In this document: piece after piece, positions 15,130 through 26,243 of the stretch
Layout of the letters: each line of letters opens with the position of its first letter
Position numbering within the stretch: position 1 is the stretch's first letter
Assembly (NCBI RefSeq): GCF_004297105.1
Contig: NZ_SCVE01000007.1
Coordinates: forward strand, 186,001-250,000
DNA: 64,000 nt
DNA from: Herbiconiux sp.
Lineage (GTDB): Bacteria > Actinomycetota > Actinomycetes > Actinomycetales > Microbacteriaceae
Reading direction: 5' to 3'
Notes under the pieces: model-generated
What the model was told of the DNA's origin: nothing
Database searches by the model: none
Seen by the model: only the letters and a program-made list of their open reading frames with translations
Position numbers and translations under genes: made by a program

Positions 15130-16587
15130 GTGACACTGACCGACCTTCCCGAGGCGCGCGCGAGCGAGGCGCCCGACGAGCTCTGCATCACCGACGACAG
15201 CGGCACCTACACGAACTCCGCCTTCGCGCGGCGGGTGCGGCAGGCGGCGGCCGCGCTGGCGGCATCCGGCATCCGTCGAGGAGATGTGGTCGCGGTGAAA
15301 CTCCCGAATCGCATCGAGCTGATCATCGCCGTGTTCGCCGCGTGGCGGCTCGGAGCCGTCGTGACGCCGATCAACCCGGCGCTCGGGGAGGCGGAGACGA
15401 CCTTCCAGATCACCGACTCGGGCGCCGCGATCGTCATCATGGATCCGGATGCGGAGCCCGACGCGCACTGGGCGACGCAGGTCGTTCCCGTGGGGAGCCT
15501 CGCCGGCGAGCGTGAGCCCGCGGTCGTGCCCGTCTCGCCGGAGGACATCGCCTTGCTGATCTACACCAGCGGCACGACCGGCAGCCCGAAGGGGGTGATG
15601 CTCACCCACGCGAATCTGGATGCGATGACCTCGTCGTTCATCGAGTGGTTCGCGCTCGGGCCGCACGACCACAGTCTTCTCGTGCTCCCGCTGTTCCACG
15701 CCAACGGCATCGTGCTCGGCACCCTGAGCCCGCTTCGCGCCGGGGGGAGAGTGACGATCGTGGGGCGATTCTCTCGGGACAGGTTCTTCTCCGACGTGGA
15801 GAAGCACCGGCCCACGTTCTTCTCGGCCGTGCCCGCCATCTACGCGATGCTGAGCGCGCTCCCCGACGAGGTGCAGCCGGACACGTCATCGCTGCGCTTC
15901 GCGGTCTGCGGCGCAGCGCCCATGCCGGCCGACCTCATCCGCCGCTGCGAGGAGCGGTTCGGCTTCACGATCGTGGAGGGCTACGGGCTCAGCGAGACCA
16001 CCACGGCGTCGACGATCAATCCGCTCGACGGTGTGCGCAAGCCCGGATTCGTGGGGCTTCCCCTTCCGGGCCAGCGGGTGCAGATCGTGGGTCTCGACGG
16101 CCGGCCGGTTCGGGCCGGCGAGAGAGGTGAGGTCGTGATCGCGGGCCCCGTGGTGATGGCCGGGTACCTCAACCGCCCGGATGCCACCGCGGAGGCGATC
16201 GTCGACGGGTGGCTCCACACCGGCGACATCGGCCGTTTCGACGACGACGGCTACCTGCAGATCGTCGATCGGGTGAAGGACATGATCATCCGCGGCGGGG
16301 AGAACGTCTATCCCAAGGAGATCGAGAACGCCATCTACTTGAACGAGGACGTGTTGGAGACCGCCGTGGTCGGCCGGCACGATGACGTGATGGGCGAGGT
16401 GCCGGTCGCCTACGTGACCCTCCGCGCACCGGGCGCCGTGACACCGGACCAGCTCATGGACCTCTGTGCCACGCACCTCGCCGGCTTCAAGCGCCCGGTC
16501 GCCGTGCACGTCGTCGAGGAGATTCCGAAGAACGCCGTGGGAAAGATCGACAAGCGCCGGCTCCGCACCCTCGCGGACTCCACGTGA
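15130..16587 (+). CDS. Acyl-CoA synthetase (AMP-forming)
   Basis: A 485-residue ANL-superfamily ligase with the phosphate loop YTSGTTGSPKGV, the adenine motif VEGYGLSETT and the hinge GDIGRFDDDGYLQIVDRVKDMIIRGGENVYPKEIE. The acetylatable lysine PKNAVGKIDKRRL (Lys472) is present. It activates a carboxylic acid to its CoA ester with ATP in the cytoplasm. It is shorter than long-chain ligases, consistent with a medium or aromatic substrate. The start is GTG at 15130 after GAGGAG. It is downstream of the saccharopine-dehydrogenase-like gene and likely in the same TetR-controlled unit. Confidence 0.92.
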   Translation: MTLTDLPEARASEAPDELCITDDSGTYTNSAFARRVRQAAAALAASGIRRGDVVAVKLPNRIELIIAVFAAWRLGAVVTPINPALGEAETTFQITDSGAAIVIMDPDAEPDAHWATQVVPVGSLAGEREPAVVPVSPEDIALLIYTSGTTGSPKGVMLTHANLDAMTSSFIEWFALGPHDHSLLVLPLFHANGIVLGTLSPLRAGGRVTIVGRFSRDRFFSDVEKHRPTFFSAVPAIYAMLSALPDEVQPDTSSLRFAVCGAAPMPADLIRRCEERFGFTIVEGYGLSETTTASTINPLDGVRKPGFVGLPLPGQRVQIVGLDGRPVRAGERGEVVIAGPVVMAGYLNRPDATAEAIVDGWLHTGDIGRFDDDGYLQIVDRVKDMIIRGGENVYPKEIENAIYLNEDVLETAVVGRHDDVMGEVPVAYVTLRAPGAVTPDQLMDLCATHLAGFKRPVAVHVVEEIPKNAVGKIDKRRLRTLADST

Positions 16588-16629
16588 GCGCCGCGAGCGC
16601 GCCGGGCGTAATCGGGGCATGGTGGTGGG

Positions 16630-17028
16630 GTGAAGCAGATTACTTACGCGGGTGAGTCCGTCATTACCTCGGATGAAATCGGAACCGTGCTGGTGGAACT
16701 GACCGCCGCGCTGGCCAAGAAGGGCCTGGCGGAGGCCGTGGTCATCCCGATCTGCGACGCATCCGGGCTCGATCACCGCACCGCCGAGCTGGTGATCGGC
16801 CAGGGCAACGATGTTCTCGCGGTGCCGGTCGACAGTGACGTCGACGAGCCCGATTTCGCGGCCGAGACCGAAGAGCTCCGCACTCAGCTCCGAAAGCTGA
16901 ACACGAGCAACCGCACGTCTGCCACGGCGTACGCCACGTCATCCGACGAAGGAGCCGGGGCCGAGTTCGACTACGACCTCGACCTCGCCGTCTTCGACGA
17001 CTTCGACGGGGACGCCGACCCGAAGTAG
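16630..17028 (+). CDS. Hypothetical acidic protein
   Basis: A 132-residue protein from a GTG at 16630 preceded by a G-rich stretch. The N-terminal 85 residues form a compact alpha/beta-looking domain (VLVELTAALAKKGLAEAVVIP, then VIGQGNDVLAVPVDSD). The C-terminus is a highly acidic tail (FDYDLDLAVFDDFDGDADP). Codon use is native. No family is recognised. It is convergent with the Imm-5-like gene, 19 bp apart. Confidence 0.65.
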   Translation: MKQITYAGESVITSDEIGTVLVELTAALAKKGLAEAVVIPICDASGLDHRTAELVIGQGNDVLAVPVDSDVDEPDFAAETEELRTQLRKLNTSNRTSATAYATSSDEGAGAEFDYDLDLAVFDDFDGDADPK

Positions 17029-17047
17029 CGCGCCGGCACGTCGGTCG

Positions 17048-17587
17048 TCAGCGTCGGATCAGCAGGGCGCTCTGGATCGTGCGGATGGTGGCGCCGAGGG
17101 TTCCTGACGCCAGGAGGCCCGCACCGAGTGGGCCCGAGTTGTCGGCGCCGAGGAGCGGGAGGTGGCGCAGGGCATCTCTCGCGGGATCGCTCAGCTGGTC
17201 CAGCTGCCAGGAGATCTGCGCGTCACCGGCATCCGGAGTCGCGTTCGCGGCGATCATCACGGCCTTCGTGGCATAGGCGGCCGCGCCCAGGGCGTGTGCC
17301 CCCATGTGCGCGACCCCGGATGCCTGCGCCGCCGACCAGGCGGCCGCCTTGGCCGCGGGCGATGTGACCGCATGAGCGGCACGCCCGGCGACGAAGCGCC
17401 GGCGGATCTCGCCCGCGGCCTCCAGCTCGCCCTGCGCGAACGCCCGTGCTCGCGCGATCGCATCCCGAGGCCGGCCATCCGCCGGAGCCTCGTCTTCGAA
17501 CAGGTGCAGCACCCGTTCTGCGCAGTCGGCCGCCCAGGCGGCGACCAGCCGGCGCTCATCCAGGCTCAGCGACTGCGACGAGGGCAT
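17048..17587 (-). CDS. Imm-5-like putative immunity protein
   Basis: A 179-residue alpha-helical, Ala-rich protein. The beginning LSLDERRLVAAWAADCAERVLHLFE, the DGRPRDAIARARAFAQGE segment and AHMGAHALGAAAYATKA are the pattern of the Imm-5-like family. That family is called immunity on genomic grounds because some members sit next to polymorphic toxins; many, as here, stand alone. The start at 17587 has AGAAGG upstream. It lies 34 bp downstream of the polymerase IV gene on the same strand and may share its transcript. There is no toxin-like neighbour. Confidence 0.7.
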   Translation of the reverse strand: MPSSQSLSLDERRLVAAWAADCAERVLHLFEDEAPADGRPRDAIARARAFAQGELEAAGEIRRRFVAGRAAHAVTSPAAKAAAWSAAQASGVAHMGAHALGAAAYATKAVMIAANATPDAGDAQISWQLDQLSDPARDALRHLPLLGADNSGPLGAGLLASGTLGATIRTIQSALLIRR

Positions 17588-17621
17588 GGGAGCACCTTCT
17601 CATATTCCGGCCGGCATCGCG

Positions 17622-18818
17622 TCACTCGTGCTCCGGGAGCAGCGGGGTCGACCAGCCCGGGTCGCGGTCGAGGTGGGCGGCGCGGGCGACCGAGGTCGCG
17701 CCGAAGCGGTCACGCACCGCATCGAGCACGGAGTCGAGTGCGGCCTGATCGTTCCAGTCGATGGGGAGCTCGGGCGTGAGGGTGTCGGCGCGTGCCAGGT
17801 GCGACAGGGAGACGCCGATGAGGGTGATGCCGCGGGCGGCGATCTCGTCGTGCGTCGTGGCGAGCAGCTCCCGGGCGACACCGAGCAGCACCGTCGTGCG
17901 GTCGGAGCCCGACCGCACGGTACGCGATCGGGTGGCCTTCGTGAAGTCGCCGAAGCGGAGGCGCAGCACCACCGTGCGGCACACGCGGTCGCCGTCGCGG
18001 AGGCGCCGGGCCAGGCGATCGACGATCTGGGTGAGGATGAGGTCGAGCTCGCCCGGTGAGCGCGGCCTGCTGCCGAGTGCACGCTGCGAGCCGATGGAGG
18101 CGCGACGACGGGTGGTGTCGACGGGTCGCGGGTCGCGGAGCCGGGCCAGAGCATGGAGGTGCGCGCCCGTCGCACGGCCGAGCAGGCGCTCCGCCGTGGC
18201 GGATTCGAGCTCGGCCAGCTGACCGACGGTACGGATGCCTAGACCGTGCAGCTTCGTCGCAGTGGCATCGCCGACTCCCCACAGCCGTTCCACCGGGAGG
18301 GGTAGCAGGAAGTCGTGTTCCCGGTCGGGCTCGACGATGAGCAGTCCGTTCGGCTTGCTCACCGCGCTGGCCACTTTGGCGAGGAACTTCGTGCGGGCGA
18401 CCCCCACCGAGATGGCCAGGCCGACCTCCGCGAGCACCCGCTCGCGCAACCGGACCGCCACCTGCTCGGGAGTGCCGGCGATGCGCCGGAGTCCGCCCAC
18501 CTCCAGGAACGCCTCATCGATCGACAGGCCCTCCACGAGCGGTGTCGTGTCGCGGAAGATCGCGAAGACGTCCCGGCTGGCCGCCGCGTACGCGTCCATC
18601 CGCGGAGGCACGATCACCGCATCCGGACACAGGTCGAGGGCCTGCCGCCCGCCCATCGCGGTGCGCACTCCGCGGGCCTTCGCCTCGTAGCTCGCCGCCA
18701 GAACCACTCCGCCGCCGACGATGACGGGCCGGCCACGAAGCGCGGGGGCGTCGCGCTGCTCGACCGAGGCATAGAACGCGTCGAGGTCGGCGTGCAGCAC
18801 GGTCGCTTCTCCGCGCAT
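17622..18818 (-). CDS. dinB: DNA polymerase IV (Y family)
   Basis: A 398-residue error-prone Y-family polymerase. The metal-binding motifs are VLHADLDAFYASVEQRD and LSIDEAFLEVGGL. The helix-hairpin-helix region (LWGVGDATATKLHGLGIRTVGQLAEL) and the little-finger domain follow. It copies damaged DNA templates. The start at 18818 has GGAGGGAGAC upstream; the longer frame to 18941 overlaps the divergent flavoprotein gene and is Arg/Cys-rich. The C-terminus does not end in an obvious clamp-binding peptide. No LexA box was noticed upstream. Confidence 0.93.
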   Translation of the reverse strand: MRGEATVLHADLDAFYASVEQRDAPALRGRPVIVGGGVVLAASYEAKARGVRTAMGGRQALDLCPDAVIVPPRMDAYAAASRDVFAIFRDTTPLVEGLSIDEAFLEVGGLRRIAGTPEQVAVRLRERVLAEVGLAISVGVARTKFLAKVASAVSKPNGLLIVEPDREHDFLLPLPVERLWGVGDATATKLHGLGIRTVGQLAELESATAERLLGRATGAHLHALARLRDPRPVDTTRRRASIGSQRALGSRPRSPGELDLILTQIVDRLARRLRDGDRVCRTVVLRLRFGDFTKATRSRTVRSGSDRTTVLLGVARELLATTHDEIAARGITLIGVSLSHLARADTLTPELPIDWNDQAALDSVLDAVRDRFGATSVARAAHLDRDPGWSTPLLPEHE

Positions 18819-18915
18819 CCGGTCTCCCTCCGATCGGTCCTCGGGCGATCGTCGCACGCACCGGCGACACCGATGGGTGCGGAACATCCGCGGGTGCACG
18901 AGCGTTGCACCGCAC

Positions 18916-20040
18916 ATGACGGGGTTCGAGCGCAGCGCCACGGTCGTCGTGATCGGCGCCGGTCAGGCGGGCCTCTCGGCGGCGTATCACCTGCAGCGGC
19001 GGGGATTCCTGAGCGCTCTCGAGCAGACCCCGGCCGGGGCCGGCGACCTGCCCACCTTCGTCGTGCTCGACGCCGATGTCGCGGCCGGGGGCGCGTGGCA
19101 GCATCGCTGGGAGTCGCTGCGGATGGCGACCGTGAACGGGATCTTCGACCTGCCCGGGGCGCCACAGCCGGCGCCCGATCCGGATGAGCCGAGCAGGGCC
19201 GCCGTGCCGCGCTACTTCGCCGCCTACGAGCGAGAGCACGGCTTCCCGATCCTTCGGCCGGTGCGGGTCACCTCGGTGAGCCCCGACGGCGACCAACCCG
19301 ATGCGCCGCTGCAGGTGGAGACGGATGCCGGATGCTGGCGCGCCCGGTTCGTGGTCAACGCGACCGGCACGTGGACGAACCCCGTGCATCCGGTCTACCC
19401 CGGGCAGGAGTCGTTCCTGGGTCGGCAGCTGCACACGAAGGACTACGTCGACCTCGAGGAGTTCCGCGGCCACCGGGTCGCCGTGGTCGGCGGCGGCATC
19501 TCGGCGGTGCAGCAGCTCGAGGAGATCTCGCGGGTGGCCACCACCGTCTGGTACACGCGGCGCGAGCCCGTGTTCATCGAGGGCGGATTCCAGCGCGAGA
19601 CCACCGGGCGGGACACGATCGCGCAGGTGACCGCCGAGGTCGAGGCCGGCAGGCCGAGCCGCAGCATCGTGTCGTACACGGGGCTCAGCTGGACTCCGTA
19701 TGCGGTCGCGGCCCGTTCCCGGGGCGCGTTGCAGCGCCGCCCGATGTTCACCGCGATCGAGCCCTACGGGGTGCGCGAGGCCGACGGTTCGTTCACCTCG
19801 GTCGACACCATCCTGTGGGCGACCGGGTTCCGGCCGGCGCTCGAGCACCTCGATCCGCTGCACCTGCGCAATGACCTCGGAGGGATCGCGCTGCGGGGTA
19901 CGGAAGTGCTGGCCGATCCGCGCATCCACCTCATCGGGTTCGGGCCGTCGCAGTCGACCGTGGGAGCGAATCGTGCGGGCCGGGATGCGGTGACCGCGAT
20001 CGCGCGGCGGCTCCGGGAGGAGTCGGCCCTGAGCGCCTAG
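18916..20040 (+). CDS. FAD-dependent pyridine nucleotide-disulphide-type oxidoreductase
   Basis: A 374-residue flavoprotein. The FAD-binding motif GAGQAGLSAAYHLQRRG lies near the N-terminus. A second Rossmann motif, VVGGGISAVQQLEEI, binds NADPH. DTILWATGFRP is the ATG motif of flavin monooxygenases and thioredoxin-reductase relatives. Likely a small flavin-containing monooxygenase or reductase; substrate unknown. No ribosome-binding site precedes the ATG at 18916, and an in-frame GTG at 18877 is possible. Its stop codon shares bases with the stop of the convergent DUF2277 gene. Confidence 0.85.
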   Translation: MTGFERSATVVVIGAGQAGLSAAYHLQRRGFLSALEQTPAGAGDLPTFVVLDADVAAGGAWQHRWESLRMATVNGIFDLPGAPQPAPDPDEPSRAAVPRYFAAYEREHGFPILRPVRVTSVSPDGDQPDAPLQVETDAGCWRARFVVNATGTWTNPVHPVYPGQESFLGRQLHTKDYVDLEEFRGHRVAVVGGGISAVQQLEEISRVATTVWYTRREPVFIEGGFQRETTGRDTIAQVTAEVEAGRPSRSIVSYTGLSWTPYAVAARSRGALQRRPMFTAIEPYGVREADGSFTSVDTILWATGFRPALEHLDPLHLRNDLGGIALRGTEVLADPRIHLIGFGPSQSTVGANRAGRDAVTAIARRLREESALSA

Positions 20041-20339
20041 GCAGTCGCCGCAGCGGTGCGGATCCGCACCTCGCGCTCCATCCGCTTCTCGTGCCGCTCC
20101 CGGCCCTTGACGGCCTCCATCTCGCGGCTCTTCGGCGGCGCGGTGGTCACGAGCTCGTCGAGCATGATCCGCGTCGCGGCGGCGATCTCGTCGATCGCAC
20201 GGTCGAAGGCGGCGGTGTTCGCCCGTGACGGATGAGTCGAACCGCTCACCTTGCGCACGAACTGCAGTGCCGCCTCGCGCACTTCGTCGTCGGTCGTGGG
20301 GGGTTCGAAATTGTGGAGCACACGGATGTTCCTGCACAT
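20037..20339 (-). CDS. DUF2277 family protein
   Basis: A 100-residue protein beginning MCRNIRVLHNFEPPTTDDEV, the diagnostic start of DUF2277, followed by ALQFVRKVSG, ELVTTAPPKSREMEA and a charged helical tail. Small cytoplasmic family common in actinobacteria, function unknown. The start at 20339 gives the family's usual length; the upstream open frame to 20399 is not family-like. Its TAG stop (CTA at 20037-20039) overlaps the convergent gene's TAG within a shared CTAG. Confidence 0.9.
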   Translation of the reverse strand: MCRNIRVLHNFEPPTTDDEVREAALQFVRKVSGSTHPSRANTAAFDRAIDEIAAATRIMLDELVTTAPPKSREMEAVKGRERHEKRMEREVRIRTAAATA

Positions 20340-20503
20340 GCGGGCGAGGATACTCCGGGGGCCGCAGGGTGTCCACGGCGCGCAACCCACGGCGCGCAAC
20401 CCGCGGATCGGCGCGCGTGAGGACGGTGTGCGGTGCGATACTCGTTACACCCTGCACCGAGCCGTCTCCGGAACGGCGCGGCACTGAGTTCGAAGGCGAA
20501 ATC

Positions 20504-21337
20504 ATGAATCCCACGACACTGCGTCCCGACGACGGAGAACTGGTGCGCCAGGCCACCCGCACGCTACGGGTCGCGACCGGGGCGGATGTCGTCTTCGCGG
20601 GTCTGCGGGGGGAGCGGGGCATCCGCATCTCCTCGTATTCGGGAGCCTGGTCGGATCGGCTCGGCAGCATCGAGGTGCAGCCCGCCCGGGGCCTGGGCGG
20701 GGTGTCGTGGGAGACCCGGCGCGCGATCCTCGTCGACGACTACCGCGGAGCGCGCACGATCACGCATCACTTCGATCCGCAGATCCTCGGCGAGGGCATC
20801 CAGAGCCTGGCGGTGGCGCCCATCGTGGTCGGCCGGCATGTGCGAGGCCTCCTCTACGCGGGCAACCGCGAGACGGCGGCGAGCGAGATCCGGCCCGGCG
20901 AACTCGTGCGGGCCGCCTCCCTCGTGGCGGAGGAGCTGCGCATCCGGGACCTCGTCGACGAGCGCCTCGAGATCAAGGTGCGTCAGACGGCCGCGGGGGT
21001 GCCCGACCAGCTCCGGTCGCAACTCCGGCAGGTGGCGGCCGAGACCCAGGATCCGGAGACCGCGCGACGGCTCGTCGAACTCCTGGGCGGGATGCCCGGA
21101 GCGGAGCCGGCCATCTCCTCGCCCGACGGCGGTCTGACCCGGCGTCAGCAGGACGTTCTCGGCCTCGTGGCCTACGGCCTCACGAATGCCCAGATCGCGA
21201 CGCGACTCGGCATCTCCGAGGTCACGGTGAAGAGCTACCTCCGCACCATCATGTCGCGCTTCTCCGTGCGAACCCGCAGCCGAGCGGTCATCGAAGCCCG
21301 TCGGCTCGGCCTGCTCCCTGCGTGGCCGAACGACTGA
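20504..21337 (+). CDS. GAF-domain LuxR-type transcriptional regulator
   Basis: A 277-residue regulator. A GAF-like sensor fills about residues 10-150 (RATGADVVFAGL-like beta strands, VEPIVVGRHVRGLLYAGN region), followed by a linker helix. A C-terminal LuxR helix-turn-helix follows: LTRRQQDVLGLVAYGLTNAQ, IATRLGISEVTVKSYLRTIMSRF. It is the architecture of RamA-type acetate regulators of actinobacteria. It is convergent with acs (8 bp between stops). RamA activates acetate genes in Corynebacterium, so the proximity is suggestive but not proof of control. Confidence 0.85.
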   Translation: MNPTTLRPDDGELVRQATRTLRVATGADVVFAGLRGERGIRISSYSGAWSDRLGSIEVQPARGLGGVSWETRRAILVDDYRGARTITHHFDPQILGEGIQSLAVAPIVVGRHVRGLLYAGNRETAASEIRPGELVRAASLVAEELRIRDLVDERLEIKVRQTAAGVPDQLRSQLRQVAAETQDPETARRLVELLGGMPGAEPAISSPDGGLTRRQQDVLGLVAYGLTNAQIATRLGISEVTVKSYLRTIMSRFSVRTRSRAVIEARRLGLLPAWPND

Positions 21338-21345
21338 CCTGCGGG

Positions 21346-23322
<1,977 letters not shown>

Positions 23323-23385
23323 ATTGACCTCCTTGTCGATGTGCGCCGACGGCGTGAGCCGTGTGCGCTTCTCGATATCCTCGCG

Positions 23386-23422
23386 GTACCTCCTCCGTCG
23401 CGCTAGGTTCCGAAGGAGGTAC
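23386..23422. terminator. Hairpin between quinone reductase and acs genes
   Basis: GTACCTCC (23386-23393) and GGAGGTAC (23415-23422) are perfect 8-bp arms around a 21-nt loop. It lies 33 bp after the stop of the upstream gene and 63 bp before the acs start, so it may terminate the former or fold in the acs leader. Confidence 0.5.
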
Positions 23423-23455
23423 GGCGAGGTCACTCGCCCGGGTGCGTCCGTGGAG

Positions 23456-24442
23456 TCAGTTGCGGGCGTCGGCCACGTCGCGGGCCTTGAGATAGCGGAA
23501 CGTGGAGACGGGGTGCGTGGCGAGCACGACTTTGCCTCGGGAGTGCAGCTTGTCGAGGTCGGCGTAGGCGAGCGCGACGTCGCCGAGCGGGTAGAACCCG
23601 GAGATCAGCAGGCTGAACGCCTGCTTGTCGGCGAGGTCGACGAGGGCCGCGAGTTGCCGGGTCGCGTGCTGCACCGTCTCCGGGTCGCTCCTGAGGAGCT
23701 TCAGCTCGAGTTCGCGCCGGTCGTCGCTCGACCGGTACCGCGAGGCTGGCACCCCGAGTTCGCGGGCGAGTTCGTGGCCGTCCTGGCCGAAGTTGTCGAT
23801 GAAGGCGGTCACGCCACGGGGGGCGGCGGCCTGGATCCGCTCGGTCATACCGGGCCCGTACTGGATGGGGGTGATGCCGAGCTGGCGGAGGTAGTCGAAG
23901 TTGCGCTCGCCGCAGGTGCCGATCACCTTCGCACCCCGATAGCGCGCCAGCTGTGCCTCGATGCTCCCCACCGCGCCGGCTGCGGCGGAGATGACGATGG
24001 TGTCACCCTCGGCGATGTGGAGGGCATCCAAGGTGTCGAGGGCGGTGACGCCGGCGAGGTAGAGGCCGCCCGCGGTCTCCCAGGTGACGTGCTTGGGCTT
24101 CTTCACGAGGGCGTCGGCGGAGACGGTGAGGTAGGTCGCGTGGGCACCAGAGCGCACATGGCCCACCACCTCGGTGCCGCGGGGGAAGCGCGGGTCGGCC
24201 GAATCGACCACGACTCCGGCGAAGTCGGACCCGGAGGCACGGGGGAAGGGCTCTGCCGCCCAATCGGGTTCCTGACCGGTGCGGATGAACCCGTCGATGT
24301 GGCTGATTCCCGCCACGATCACCTCGACGGTGACTTCGCCGGGTTCCGGCGCGCGAAGCGGACGCGTTCTCGCCTGCAGGACATCGGCACCGCCGACCTG
24401 GTCGTATTCGATGACGCTGGTTTCACTCGGCTTCTTTGCCAT
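23456..24442 (-). CDS. Zinc-free quinone-reductase-type MDR oxidoreductase
   Basis: A 328-residue medium-chain dehydrogenase/reductase. The N-terminal GroES-like part has ISHIDGFIRTGQEP and ASGSDFAGVVV. The Rossmann motif VISAAAGAVGSIEAQLAR is the AxxGxVG loop of the NADPH:quinone reductase branch. No zinc cysteines are seen. It would reduce quinones or enones with NADPH. The start ATG at 24442 follows a GAGGTTGTC stretch. It is divergent from 13E12 copy 2. Substrate unknown. Confidence 0.87.
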   Translation of the reverse strand: MAKKPSETSVIEYDQVGGADVLQARTRPLRAPEPGEVTVEVIVAGISHIDGFIRTGQEPDWAAEPFPRASGSDFAGVVVDSADPRFPRGTEVVGHVRSGAHATYLTVSADALVKKPKHVTWETAGGLYLAGVTALDTLDALHIAEGDTIVISAAAGAVGSIEAQLARYRGAKVIGTCGERNFDYLRQLGITPIQYGPGMTERIQAAAPRGVTAFIDNFGQDGHELARELGVPASRYRSSDDRRELELKLLRSDPETVQHATRQLAALVDLADKQAFSLLISGFYPLGDVALAYADLDKLHSRGKVVLATHPVSTFRYLKARDVADARN

Positions 24443-24595
24443 GACAACCTCACTCTTCGAGTCAGGTTTCAGGCTATTCAGCCTTGGGTGTCGCGTCTAC
24501 GGCGATCGGCGGAATCGCCTCACGAGGTACGATTCCGCCCTCCACCGCGCACCCGCGAGCCTATCCGAAAAGAACGGTCTGATCAGCAGTTTGTC

Positions 24596-24624
24596 TTGTT
24601 CTCGGGCGCACCGGTCGATATACT
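24596..24624 (+). promoter_or_regulatory. Promoter of 13E12 copy 2, leaderless-type
   Basis: TTGTTC (24596-24601), a 17-bp spacer and TATACT (24619-24624), then ATG 12 bp later. The 23 bp from the -10 through the first codons differ from copy 1 at only three positions, so the promoter-start module was duplicated with the gene. Confidence 0.65.
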
Positions 24625-24636
24625 TGAGAGACGCTC

Positions 24637-25965
24637 ATGAAACAGTCACCTCATCCCTCATTCGCCCGACCGAACGGTGGCGTGCCGTCGATGCGGGAGG
24701 AGCGCGAAGCGCTGCTTCGGGGGATCGGGTTCGATGCCGATTCGGTCGCGGTGATCCGGCGGGAGCAGGCCGTGCTTGATGCGCGATCGGTTGCGTCGCT
24801 CGCTGCGGCCGCTCGCAAGGCGAACCGGTTGGCGGCTCTGGCCGGCGGCTCGCTCGAGCACTCCCGGCGTTCGCTCGTCGCCGAGGTCGCCACCACCCTG
24901 CTGCTCCCGGAGTCGACAGCGGCGCAACGCATCGACGAAGCCGAGATCCTCACCGGGTCGCTGCCCGCCACCCTCGCTGCGCTCACCCAGGGTGACATCA
25001 GCTACCGGCACGCCCAAGCCGTTGTGCGGCAGGCGAAGTCGCTTCCGGAGCAGGCGCGTGCCGAGTTCGAGGTGGCTGCGCTGGCCAAGGCGACCTCGCA
25101 GACCAGCACCCAGCTCGCCACGCATGCCCGCGCGGTGCGTGAGCGGATGCATCCCGAGTCGATCGACACCCGCCACCCCGAGGCTCGCGATGAGCGGGCC
25201 GTCTGGGTCGAGAAGGAGCACGACGGGATGGCCACGGTGGTCTGCCACCTGCCCGCCGTGTCGGCGTTGGCGATCGACGACACGCTCGACCAGCTCGCGC
25301 GCTCCCTCGGCACCGCCGAGGAGGCCCGAACCCACGCTCAGCTGCGCGCCGACGGGCTCGTCGCGATGCTGCTTCACCGCGACGGTGACACCGCGGCCCG
25401 TGCCCGCGGCATCACCGCGAACGTCGCCGTCACGGTTCCGGTCATGACGCTGCTCGGACACTCTGATGACCCGGGCGAACTCCGCGGCTACGGGCCGATC
25501 GACCTCGAGACCACCCGTCGTCTCGCCGCGGGCGCACCCTCGTTCCTCCGCATCCTCACCGACCCGATCACGGGGGAGCGGCTCTCCGTCGGTCGTCGGC
25601 GCTACACGGTGCCCGCCGACCTGCGCATAGCGGTCGTTCTCGATGACGAGACGTGTCGCTTCCCGTGCTGAGTTCGCCCTGCCGACCGGTGCGATCTCGA
25701 TCACACCCACGACTGGGCGAAGGGTGGCGAGACCGCTCTCGCGAACCTCGCGGCACTCTGCCGACGACATCACACCCTGAAACACCAGGAAGGATGGCGC
25801 GTCAGTCCCGGCCGAGGCCGCGCACTGCACTGGACCTCACCGTCGGGGGCCGTGCACACCACCAGGCCACCCGACCACGCGCCGAATCGGTCGCAGCTCA
25901 CACCGCACCTCTCTGACCTGTCCCGACCGGGCGAGAACCCCGGTGCTGACATCGCGCCCTTCTGA
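24637..25965 (+). pseudogene. 13E12-family DUF222/HNH protein, copy 2, with internal stop
   Basis: A 443-codon frame closely paralogous to copy 1 at 7119. It is open except for one TGA at 25669-25671. Before the stop, 344 residues (DUF222 region) are intact and end CRFPC. After it, the same frame continues VRPADRCDLDHTHDWAKGGET...LCRRHHTLKH and ends GADIAPF, matching copy 1's GGDPAPF. The stop falls inside the first zinc knuckle, where copy 1 has FPGCRRRADRC. Local base comparison suggests a compensated small frameshift (one base lost, one gained) that created the TGA. The product lacks the HNH nuclease unless read through. The remainder shows no further decay, so the event looks recent or the truncated product is retained. 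Confidence 0.85.
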
Positions 25966-26243
25966 GAAGACTGCTTCTGCGCCGCGCGTGTTCCCGCTGT
26001 GCAGTTCCCTGACGTCGCGGTCGATCGCGGTCGCTCAGGTGCTGTCGGTTGTCGCGGTGACGGGCATGGTCAGCCAGGCGCACAGTGCCGGGGTGCGTCA
26101 CTCCGAGCCACACGCTCTCGGGTCGGCAGGGGTTCTGCCAGACTACGAAGGGGAGCATCCCGCCTGGCCGTTCCCCACCACGGTGACGCGGCGGGGGCGG
26201 GCGACGAACGGGGGCGTTGTGGGTTCGAGAGTCGAGCAATTCG

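Noticed and set aside
17048-17587. Imm-5-like gene as part of a toxin-immunity or contact-dependent system
   Set aside because: No polymorphic toxin, secretion gene or second immunity gene lies nearby; neighbours are DNA polymerase IV and a hypothetical gene.
25898-26239. 113-codon minus ORF after 13E12 copy 2
   Set aside because: Composition dominated by Arg/His/Pro, overlaps the end of the 13E12 frame, no start signal.
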